Shown: piece after piece, positions 1 to 9,186 of the stretch
Numbering within the stretch: the stretch's first letter is position 1
Layout of the letters: each line of letters begins with the position of its first letter
Translations under genes and position numbers: made by a program
Assembly: GCF_010015445.1 (NCBI RefSeq)
Contig: NC_053112.1
Coordinates: 7,818,403-7,882,402 of the forward strand
Source: Perca fluviatilis
Taxonomy: Eukaryota > Chordata > Actinopteri > Perciformes > Percidae
DNA: 64,000 nt
Direction of reading: 5' to 3'
Notes under the pieces: model-generated
Told to the model about the DNA's origin: nothing
Seen by the model: the letters and a program-made list of their open reading frames with translations, nothing else
Database searches by the model: none

Positions 1-655
1 CTTAACTCTAGGAGGTACAAAATCAGTATAGCTGCCCTGTTTTCCCTAAGTGAAGCAATAACCTATTGTCTGACATCCACCTGCTGACATTCAATAGTTG
101 TACACTGAGAGTTCTTTCAACTATGTTCTTATCTTTACGTGAAACCAATAACGCAGAATCATCTGCATATAAAAAGAGTTCACATGAACATACAGACTTA
201 AGGTCATTTATATATAGAAGGAAAAAAAGTGGACCCAAAACACTCCCTTGAGGGACCCCACAATCTATGCATTGTGGTTGAGACATTGTTCCCCCAATAT
301 CCACCACCTGCTTCCTATCCTTCAGATGAGAACTCACCCATCTGACTGCTAAGTCATTAAAACCTAATTTACGTACCAAAATGACATGGTCAACGGTGTT
401 AAAGGCCTTCTGTAGGTCTAACGTGACCATACCAAAAAAATGACCTTTATTTACCTCCCTCCTGATGTAGTCAGTTAGATACAGTAAACAGGTGTCAGTG
501 GAATGTGATTTACGACAGCCAGACTGAAACTCATAGAGTAGATTGTGTGATGCTAGATACTTGTCAATCTGTTCAAAAATTATCTTTTCAATTATCTTTG
601 ACAGACTATACAGAATAGAAACAGGTCTATAGTTTCCATGGTCTAATACACTATA
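1..655 (-). mobile_element. LINE reverse-transcriptase fragment
   Basis: On the minus strand a 233-codon open frame shows reverse-transcriptase motifs of a non-LTR retrotransposon: a KIIEKIIFEQI-like segment, LDLQKAFNTVDH (catalytic Asp block A), GVPQGSVLGPL (block B) and LFLYADDSALL (YADD active site). It is truncated at both ends: the left runs off the window and the endonuclease domain is missing. The clade is CR1/L2/Rex1-like by motif only. It abuts and truncates the upstream block of lysozyme-like copy 1, which resumes near 660. It is a dead element, not a host gene. Confidence 0.85.
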
Positions 656-659
656 TGAC

Positions 660-950
660 ACTAGGAGACAACACACATGAATTGTCATCATCATTGTGGC
701 TGTAAATCGATACGAAGACAACAAAAGCTGTAAACGTCACGGATCAGGTGAACAGTCTCTGATGGCACTGAGGGTTAAAAAAAACAGTTCTCCTATGTTT
801 TCACAATGGACACAAAAACTGTGTTGAGTTACAATGACTTTGGCTGTTTTTTTTAGCTTTTGAGTAAATGAGCCATTATAACTCATAAAACAGGGCGGTC
901 CACAGCTTGAAGTCATGATATATAATCTCAGATTTTTTCTGTCGAAGACA
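660..950 (+). promoter_or_regulatory. Promoter of lysozyme-like copy 1 (TATA box)
   Basis: A TATATAA box lies at 919-925, followed about 30 bases later by a transcript-like segment (ACACAGAGCTGCAAACTTCC) ending in a GT donor. The same TATA box, spacing and flanks recur upstream of copy 2 (TATATAAA 18516-18523) and copy 3 (40127-40134), so this is a duplicated core promoter. The block from about 660 matches the distal part of the copy 2 and 3 upstream regions; everything further upstream is replaced by the LINE fragment. The transcription start is inferred. Confidence 0.6.
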
Positions 951-1012
951 CAGAGCTGCAAACTTCCATCAACAAAGAAACTTTATACTCAACTTGGAAA
1001 AACATTCGAACC
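950..1012 (+). other. Inferred non-coding first exon, copy 1
   Basis: The segment downstream of the TATA box ends in CATTCGAACC followed by a consensus donor GTAAGAAA, and is conserved in copies 2 and 3. Each coding exon with the start codon is preceded by a polypyrimidine tract and CACAG/CTCAG acceptor 11 bases before the ATG, so this segment is best read as an untranslated exon spliced to it. In copy 1 the intron would be about 8.2 kb because of transposon insertions. The start coordinate is approximate; RNA evidence is absent. Confidence 0.5.
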
Positions 1013-2049
1013 GTAAGAAACATCTTTTTCTTGTTATAATTGTTTGTATTGCCATATTGTCAGTGCTGTTTTTGTTATTTTGTATGAAGTTCTATTTGAT
1101 GATGATTTCAACACTTGTTCTGTTGCCATGTTTGTTTACCTCACCACTCTATTCGATGCTGAACAAAACACAGAAAGATTATGAAATAACTTCTAATTTA
1201 TTCATAAAGACGTATTCAGTCTCTGCTTACTTTAAGCTGTGTACAACTTTTACTTTATGACTGTTTGTGCATTAATGACGGATATAATTAAAAGTGTGTC
1301 TTATTAACTTTACCCCTGATGATGATTTTCAGATTGGTTATCTGATTTTGTAGAATAAAGGACACCTAAAGAAACTTTAAAATGTTTTCTAAATATGAAT
1401 TGTTTTTAGAGCGCTTCTGCAAATATACTTTTAAAGCGCCCATATTATACAAATTTTGAGGTTCATAATTGTATTTTAAGGTTGTACCAGAATAGGTTTA
1501 CATGGTTTAATTTTCAAAAAACACCATATTTTTGTTGTACTGCACAGCTCTCTCTCACTGCTGCAGCTCCTCTTTTCACCTGGTTTCTGTTTTAGCTACA
1601 GAGTGAGACCTCTTTTCATCTTCTTCTTCTGTACTATCTTTGATTGCACTCGCACATGCTCAGTAGCTCAGATGTAGATCATGTCAGCTAGCTCCATAGA
1701 AGTAAAAGAAAGGCTGTTTCTCCAACTTCAGTCACTTACAAGGCAGGATTAGCTGGGAGACTTCTAAATGAGGGAGCACATGTAAGTAGTTCTTTTGTAG
1801 ATTATGGTGAACTTGTGTGTGTTGTAGCAGTGCATAGCATTAGTGTTACTTCTTTAAATTCAGACTTTTATTCTTAAGGAAAATGTTTTTTTCAGTTAAT
1901 TTTGAAATTAGGATCAATATCAGAAAAAAAAGCATTTCATCATTTGAAGAGTTGACTTTTAAATAGTTGATTTCTTCTGGAATCAGGTCAATTAAAATCA
2001 TCCCACTGGCAGGTATTCTACTTTTAAAAAGAAATCTAATATAACATTA

Positions 2050-2090
<41 letters not shown>

Positions 2091-2600
2091 TTTAGCATTA
2101 ATGTGTCTTGGAGAAATTTTCCAATAATCCAGTGATGACAAAAACTTTACAATATGTTCTAAACATGAAAAGTTTTTTAAGTATGTTTGCACATAGAGTT
2201 TTAAAAACATATATACTTTAAAGATTTGTCTTTTAAGACTTTTTTCTCATAAGAAAAAGGTTTGTGTGCTTGGTTGTTTTTATTCTCGGTTCATTTCCCT
2301 TGGTCACAGATTTTCTAGAAACGAGGATAACTATCTCAAACCAGGACGGAAAAGAAATTGCATTTTATCATTTAAAAAGTAGACTTTTCAATAGCTGATT
2401 TGATTTCTTCTTCCATTTGTCATTGTGAACTGGTTCCAATGCACCAAATGTTTTCTTAAAAAGCCCTGAATCTTTTTTTCTTTATTAAAGATAATTTTTG
2501 GGGGCTTTTCTGCCTTTAATTTTGACAGGACAGCTGGGTGAGAAATGGGAGAGAGAGGGGGAAGACATGCAGGAAACCTCTGCATCGAGGCATTAACCTC
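1013..2600 (+). other. Intron 1 of copy 1, unique-family sequence with relic repeats
   Basis: No gene is seen here. Segments 1260-1430 and 1860-2400 are paralogous to the relic at 16470-16960 and to 18830-19110 of copy 2, so they are part of the original duplicated unit. Segment 1430-1790 is a degraded copy of the palindromic element also seen at 32642-33046 (shared 'gcccatattat' and 'aattttcaaaaaacacca' stretches). A short (TTA)n microsatellite sits near 2053-2087. About 2510-2600 resembles one end of a tRNA-derived SINE (GGGAGAGAGAGGGGGAAGAC). An 88-codon open frame at 994-1260 lacks an ATG and is not credible. Confidence 0.5.
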
Positions 2601-2999
2601 CTAGTAAATTTTTTTTAGATTCAACTTTATTGTCATTGTGCAGAGTACAAGTACAAAGACAGCAAAATGCAGTTTGCACCTCTGTCCCGTTGATGAGAAT
2701 GGGGTGTGTGTGCTAGCTTTAGACTTCCTAAAGTCCACAATGAGCTCTTTGGTCTTCTTGGTGTTGAGAGCCAGGTTGTTGTCAGTGCACCACTATGATA
2801 GGTGCTGGATCTCCTCCATGTAGGCCATCTCATCGTTGTTGCTGATGAGACCAATCACCGTAGTGTCATCTGCAAACTTTACAATGGTGTTGGAGTCATG
2901 TACAGGTGTGCAGTCGTAGGTGAACAGGGAGTAAAGGAGAGGGCTCAGCACACATCCCTGTGGTACGCCAGTGTTCAGGGGGATTGTTGAGGAGGTTGC

Positions 3000-3410
3000 G
3001 TCCTGCTACGTTCTGCTACGCCCTGCTATGCTCTGCTGTGCCTTGCTACATCCTGTAACGCTCTGCAGTGCCCTGCTATGCCATGAACTACTACAACTAC
3101 TATTTCTAGTCACTGTTCCATTATCTTCATTGTGACTGTTATTACCACTCTTCATCACACCCCCAACTGGCACCATCAGACACTGCCTACTAACAGCCTG
3201 GGTCTGTTCGAGGTTTCCTCCTAAAAGGGAGTTTTTCCTCGCCATTGTCGCACTAAATGCTTGCTCTTGGGGAAATTACTGGAATTGTTGGGTGTTTGTA
3301 TATTATAGAGTGTGGTCTAGAGCTACTCTATCTGTAAAGTGTCTTGAGATAACTCTTGTTATGATTTGATACTATAAATAAAATTGAATTGAATTATCTA
3401 GCCTAACAGA
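3000..3410. repeat. Interspersed repeat inserted in the LINE
   Basis: It carries four degenerate CTGCTACGCCCTGCTATG-like short repeats (3003-3080) and ends in TATAAATAAAATTGAATTGAATT (3372-3395), a 3' tail with a short tandem repeat typical of fish retroposons. It separates two collinear reverse-transcriptase fragments. No coding capacity is seen. Confidence 0.5.
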
Positions 3411-3854
3411 CTCAGGTCTGTTCGGTAGGAAGTCCAGAATCCAGTTACAAAGGGAGGTATTGATGCCCAGTTCAGTGAGTTTGGTGATCACTTTGGAGGG
3501 GAGGATGATGTTGAATGCTGAACTAAAGTCAATGAACAGCATTCTCACATAGGTGTTGCTATTGTCAAGATGGGACAGGGCAGAGTGAAGTGCCGTAAAG
3601 ATGACATCCTCTGTGCTCCTGTTCTGATGGAATGCAAATTGGAAGGGGTCCAGTGAAGGTGGTAAGCAGGTCTTGAGATGGGCCAGGACCAGCCTCTCGA
3701 AGCACTTCATGATGATGGGGGTGAGTGCAACTGGACGGAAGTCGTTAGGGCTTGCTGCAGTGGAGTGTTTTGGCACCGGCACGATGGAGGTGGTTTTAAA
3801 GCACATGGGGACAGCTGCCTGGGCTAGTGACAGATTAATGGCCCTATCTTGCAC

Positions 3855-5590
3855 TCAGCGCAATAGCCTTTTTACACCGACGCATGTATCATTCCTATTT
3901 TGCACCCGACACACAGCGGACTTTTCCCTCTACAGATGCACGTTGGTAAATTAGGAAATTTATTTGCGCTCCCGGGGGCGGTTCAGTGAAAAGAGGAGGC
4001 GTGTTCTGGCGCAAACGTTGCCTGGTGCTATTTTGCAGTTTCAGAAAACAATTCTGCCACTGACCAGAAAAAACCTGGTCTAAAGTCAGTGACGCGTTAT
4101 TCAGATGCTATTTTAGGAGGCGCATGCTTGGCCATAATGTAGCGTGTGCACAACGCGCATACACTTTGCTTCTCTCATCTACACGGACGCAGCAGTTCCG
4201 ATTTTTGCAAACCATACATAATTACAAGGAAAAATATTACTGAAAATGCACTTCAGGTGTGGGGATGGATCAGGAGGCACTTTACAGTACAGTCCTCAAA
4301 AAATCACAGCATTTTGTGGCTTGTTGTGTTTTACACAACATTTCCATGAATCATGGATGTGTTGATGACATAAATGAGGAAATATTAGAGGACTTAAGGC
4401 TGGTTTTATGCTCAAACCCGTGAACAATTTCTCCTGCAATCCGGTCCGGCGGTAAGCAATTAACATGAAGGGGAAGAGTAGCACAACAGCAAGGTGCTTG
4501 GAGCCCACTTTTCCAGCAACTTCCTGAGAAGCCTGGTGGTTCTTAAAAAAAATACCGTCTGCAATAGCCATGCCGATCCTATGCAGCCGAAAACCGCCGT
4601 TAGCGGGTTAAGCGTAATACCCGTTGGGGAACAAAGCGTATCCTTTCGCCTTAAAGGGAATGAGCGATACGAATGGAAGTTGCCAATGCCAGTTTCAAAA
4701 CCATGAATCGCCAGCCTTCCTGCACCGTTCCTGAAGTGTTGATTGCGTTAAAGCAGCATGACACTGAATAATCCTGCTGGTAATAGCTGCCTGCCAAAGC
4801 TGTTTCAGTCGGTTTGAAGTTTCTGGATAGAAATTCCGGAATTTAAAATGAAATGGTAGAAATCGAGCAAAAGCATTAGGGAAACGCGTTCTGGTGCAGT
4901 CGATCCTCGTTTTAAAAAGCTGCTGTGGAGAGGGTTGTGAATTCGGTGAAGCCTTTCGAGCGGCCACCCGCCAGTCCCCATACTCCAAAGTTTTTCCGTA
5001 AAGGCAAGAAGTAAGTCCATCATCCAAAAGAGCCGCCCGTGCGTTGTGAAGCCGGTAAGTTTCAGTAAATCAGAATACCCCGGCATGCGCCACCCGGTGC
5101 AGAGTTAGTCTTTAAAGCGAATCCCTCAACCTCGTGGTCAAAAGCCGGGCTTTGAAATTTTTCCCTGCGTCCGAAGCAACCGGAATGAAAGCAGTAGCTT
5201 CGCCTGTCGTTCGACCAATCAGCGAGTTTCAAGTTGAAGTTCCAGTCCTGCAACAACCGGTGAAGCTTCATATATCAGAAAAGCGGTGCGTCTGTTTTCG
5301 AAGGGTGAGAGCGAAGGGAAGATACAGTCCAGAACTATAGAGCAGCACCGACGCCTGTGGGAGTCGCTGGGTGTTCTGAAGCCGCAGCAATACCTCCTAA
5401 GCTACCGTTTCCGCACCCGCCCATGGAGTTTCCGGCCCGCAACTTCTAATCGTTCCGCCGCTGGTGCCTTTCGCCACATTTTCGATAGCGCAATAATATT
5501 TCGTGTAAAAGACCGGAGTGTCTGGAGATGGTAGTGTTTCAGCGCACCCAGCCGCCGGTGGACCTGGTTCAAAAACCCTCCTGCGCGCAT
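3855..5590. mobile_element. PIF/Harbinger-like DNA element, non-autonomous
   Basis: This 1.7-kb GC-richer block interrupts the LINE. Its left 400-500 bases (3870-4370: CGCTCCCGGGGGCGGTTCAG, GCATGCTTGGCCATAATGTAGCG, CATGAATCATGGATGTGTTGATG) reappear in inverted orientation at 45840-46230, which shows it is dispersed. The short open frames on both strands show no recognisable domain. Assignment to the Harbinger superfamily is tentative, from general resemblance to common fish repeats. Confidence 0.45.
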
Positions 5591-5702
5591 AAACAGCGAT
5601 GTTGGCCTAGTGGCACAGTCTTTAAATTCGAGTGTTTGAAGTCACCCACGACAATGTAGGCTGCCTCGGGTGCAGAGTTTGTTGTTTACTAATAGCAGAA
5701 GG

Positions 5703-6583
5703 CTGTGGTGGAATGTAACGAAGTACAAATACTTAATTACTGTACTTAGGTACATTTTTCACGTATCTGTACTTTACTTAAGTAGGAGCAATAGTGCATA
5801 CTTTTGACTTCTCCTTTGTTACATTTTGTAGCAATTATCTATACTTTCTACTCCATTACATTTCTACAACGTTCCTTTACATTTTCGTTACCTTTTCTGA
5901 TCAGTTTTCCCCCCTGCCAAAACATCTTACTGACCGTCACATGTTTGCAGTCCGCAGGGAAGCCTTCAGCAGCGGCTCCTGCACCGCCACGCCAAGACCC
6001 GCCCTTCAATAGCATTTATTGGCCAGGGGCGTACCGCTCCTGGTACTACCGCTGCTCCCGTTACTCCCGCTGCTCCCGATACTCTGCTTGGTCATATGTG
6101 AAGCATCTGTTCACATAGGTTTAATATACAACCCGTATATTTATCTTAAAAACACTCCCGGTCCTCCTCAGCTGTGAAGACACGTACTTGTCGCTAGATA
6201 AATGTGTGCAGCACTCACTGTCCCGTGGGAAATAATGCAAAGTCGAGCATCATGCAGATCACCCTGATAGATAACCAGAATTGTAAGTCAGAATGTAAAC
6301 TTGACCACAAGATGGTAAGCACAATTAAATGAACCTAAAACTAACTTAATTAAATATACTCCCATACTAACCCATACTTTTTTTAATTATTAGAATATAG
6401 ACATTAAGAGAATAAATCATTATGCAAGTACTTTTACTTTTAATACTTAAAGTACATTTTAAAGGAGGTACTTTTTACTTTTACTTAAGTAGGGTTGACA
6501 TTGTGGTACTTCTACTTTTACTAAAGTAAATATGTCTCTGGTTATTTGTACTTTTACTGAATCTCAGTACTTCCTCCACCACT
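5703..6583. mobile_element. hAT-like MITE with TGTGGTGGA inverted repeats
   Basis: The ends are inverted: TGTGGTGGAATGTAACGAAG on the left and GTACTTCCTCCACCACTG on the right (reverse complement CAGTGGTGGAGGAAGTAC). Subterminal runs of 'tacttttactt' and 'aagtacaaata' are arranged as an imperfect palindrome. Flanks show a possible 8-base duplication (gcagaagg/gcagaatg), as expected for hAT. It has no transposase and lies inside the LINE endonuclease region. Confidence 0.7.
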
Positions 6584-6859
6584 GGCAGAATGCAATTCTT
6601 TCATGGCAGTCTTAGCGTTAGCATCAGGAGGAATGTAAACTGCTGTTATTACAGTTGATGTAAACTCTCTGGGCAGATAGAAAGGTCTACACTTAACCAT
6701 GAGATACTCAAGGTTAGCTGAGCAGTGACTCTCGGTGATGGTGGTGTCATATAAATGCTCAAACACTCATCTCTGGTTTTGCCGGAGTCAACAGCTGTTC
6801 TGTCTGCACGGAGGAGGCAGCGTCCAGCTAGCTCGATAGCGCTGTTGGCTATTCCGTTG

Positions 6860-8827
6860 TTAAAGGGGTGATAGAATGATTATATAGGGTATTTCACACT
6901 GTTCCTTATGGTCTCCTAATGGGGTATGTAACATTGGTTGGGCTGAAAATGGCCTGGTTGATATTTTACTGGCCCTTATGCATCCCTGTGTTTTGGCCCT
7001 ATTTGTAACAAGAGCTTTTCTTCCAAATATGGTATGGTCATGAATATTTAGATGAGCTGCGCGCTGATTGGTTGAGCGACTTGCCATACGCGGACATTAG
7101 AGACGCCTTGATTGGTTGAGCGAATCCCCAATACACATACATTAGAGAAGCGACAGAATCTCATATTCCAAACACTGCAATGTTTCATTACCAAATTCAC
7201 TTCTGAGATTTTTTTAAGCGAGAAATCAACTATATAAAGCTGAAATATGGTCCGTTTTACAAAATTTGATGGCTAATTGCAAATTTGGTAAGACGTGTCG
7301 GACTTTAGGAGCTCCACACAGTCTGACGAGAAAGCGGCAGCCTGCTGGGCTCCATACCCAGCGCAAAGTCACCCTTTGTGGATACTGCACTACGGGGCTC
7401 CCGCGGCCAGCTGCCGGCATAACTCTAATATATTTACAGTTTGAATTTCGTCACGCCACTTATATAACATCATTTCCCCAAAGCTAACCGTTGTCCGATT
7501 TGATTTTAAGGCATTTTTATGAACGCGGAGGCGTCTTTGTAGAGACCGGGCAGCTGCTTGCTATATGTCCCATTCATTACAATGGGGAAATACCGCAGCT
7601 AGCTAGCTACACTGTCGCCATAACTAAATTATATTTACAGTTTGAATTCGTCACGCCACTTATATTACATCATTCCCCAATGTCTTATAAAGCTAACCGT
7701 TGTGTCCGATTTGATTTTTAAGGCATTTTTATGAACGCGAAGTCTTTGTAGGCGGCACTGCTTGCTATATGTCCCATTCATTACAATGGGAAATACCGCG
7801 CTAGCTAGCTACACTGTCGCCATAACTAAATTATATTTACAGTTAGATTTTGTACGCCACTTATACAACATCATTCCACAAGGTCTTATAAAGCTAACCG
7901 TTGTTCGATTTGATTTTAAGGTTTTTATGAACGGCGTCTTTGTAGGACGAGCAGCTGCTTGCTATATGTCTCATTCATTACAATGGGGAAATATCGCAGC
8001 TCGCTCACTTTAGCATAACTAAAGTATATTTACAGTTTGAATTTCATCACGGCATGAATATTACACGTCCCGGGTCTTACAAAGCTTAGCTAACACTTGT
8101 CCGATTCCGATTTCAATTGAATGTATTTTTGTGAATGTCAGAGTTAGGAGGAGGCTAGCTAGCTCTCATTGATGGACTCCATCTCACCGCGGCTCTATCA
8201 ATGAGACTGGCGGACAAGAGGCGTTTATTTCCCCGATTGTTTGTTTAAATAACCCAACACACATACCCATTATAAGATTAACTGGAACCTGCGGGCTGCG
8301 GTAAAAGATTGCGGGCGTAACAAGCTCGCTGAAACTGCGGTCAGTGCGGCGATGTAGCAACCCAGGCAGCACCAACACCGGCACTAAACTCCGACACACA
8401 GTCAGAGAAAATTGCAATTAGCCATCCATTTTCGTAAAGCGGCCCATATTTGAGCTTTATATGGTTGATTTCTCGCATAAAAAAGTTTCAGAAGTGAATT
8501 TTGTAATGGAATAGCAGAGATCTGCGTGACCTAGCTAGATTCAGAAGACTACCTGATCTCAGGTCAGTTGTGTAAATGTTGGGCCGTGACTGTTCTCTTA
8601 ATACACCCATGGGCTGACAAAGGTTCCGGTTTTTGGGAGGTTGACGTCAACTTCCTGCTTTGTTGAGATTTGCCCGTTTTCAGCGGCAGTTTCAAAATAT
8701 GAGATTTTCATAGTAAAGGGGTGTCAATGGGATTTTGAGCTTCTATGTATGTCCTATTTACCCACCGAAATGTCGTTATTCAACTATGACAGGGTAAAAT
8801 CGGTTTTGCATTCTATCACCCCTTTAA
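6860..8827. mobile_element. TTAA-flanked long-TIR element with internal tandem repeats
   Basis: The termini are inverted: TTAAAGGGGTGATAGAATG at 6860 and CATTCTATCACCCCTTTAA ending at 8827, each with TTAA at the border, the target preference of piggyBac and Kolobok elements. Further inward, segments near 7145-7260 and 8400-8520 are inverted relative to each other. The interior (about 7440-8060) holds three and a half diverged copies of a repeat of roughly 190 bases. No transposase frame is seen. Confidence 0.7.
7440..8060. repeat. About 190-bp tandem repeat, 3-4 copies
   Basis: Each unit contains GCTAACCGTTGT-CCGATTTGATTTT, TTTTATGAACG, a GGCGTCTTTGTAG block, GCTTGCTATATGTCCCATTC, ATTACAATGGGGAAATA, CGCAGCTAGCTAGCTACACT and CATAACTAAATTATATTTAC. 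Copies differ by many small deletions, so the array is old. It lies in the centre of the TTAA-flanked element and is non-coding; the open frames over it are short and repetitive. Confidence 0.75.
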
Positions 8828-9186
8828 GCCAAGTTTCTGTGAAAATCATGTTGTTGCAGTCCATAATCATTCTGTGTGTGGTGATCCGCAACCGCAGTTC
8901 AGGTGGCAAGAGGGAAAATCCTCAACATTAGTTGTGTTCTGGTTTCAGAATAATGAAGACAGTTGGAGAACAGTTAGATACAAAACAGGCTCTGGATGAT
9001 TTATTTCTTATAGTGCGGACCCTCGCTAGGTTTGGGCTGAGCTCTGAATATTTACGTCTGGCTTCAGCCCTGCAAAAAACACTTGCTTGCATTGGTTGAG
9101 GTACACTGTACACAGGGTGACTCAACTACAGTAACCCCCATCCTCCTCTAACCCAGATGATGGTTTTCCCCACAGAAACCGCTGAC

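Larger units (their letters stand above)
2615..8898 (-). mobile_element. L2-like LINE on minus strand, broken by nested insertions
   Basis: Pieces of one minus-strand non-LTR retrotransposon lie in collinear order: endonuclease N-terminus at 8828-8898, more endonuclease at 6585-6859 (CRPFYLPREFTSTVITAVYIPP, a typical L2 endonuclease strand), a short KHSNLKTV-type segment at 5592-5700, reverse transcriptase at 3410-3855 ([29 protein letters not shown]) and the RT C-terminal part at 2615-3000 (ALTTTWLSTPRRPKSSLWTL, frame-damaged). Between the pieces sit separate younger repeats. The catalytic frames are broken, so it is inactive. It is inserted in intron 1 of lysozyme-like copy 1, whose own sequence resumes at about 8898 and matches 20991 and 40757. 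Confidence 0.75.

Noticed and set aside
994..1260. 88-codon hydrophobic open frame as a membrane protein gene
   Set aside because: The frame has no ATG at its start, overlaps the inferred 5' exon and donor, and is broken in the paralogous positions of copies 2 and 3.
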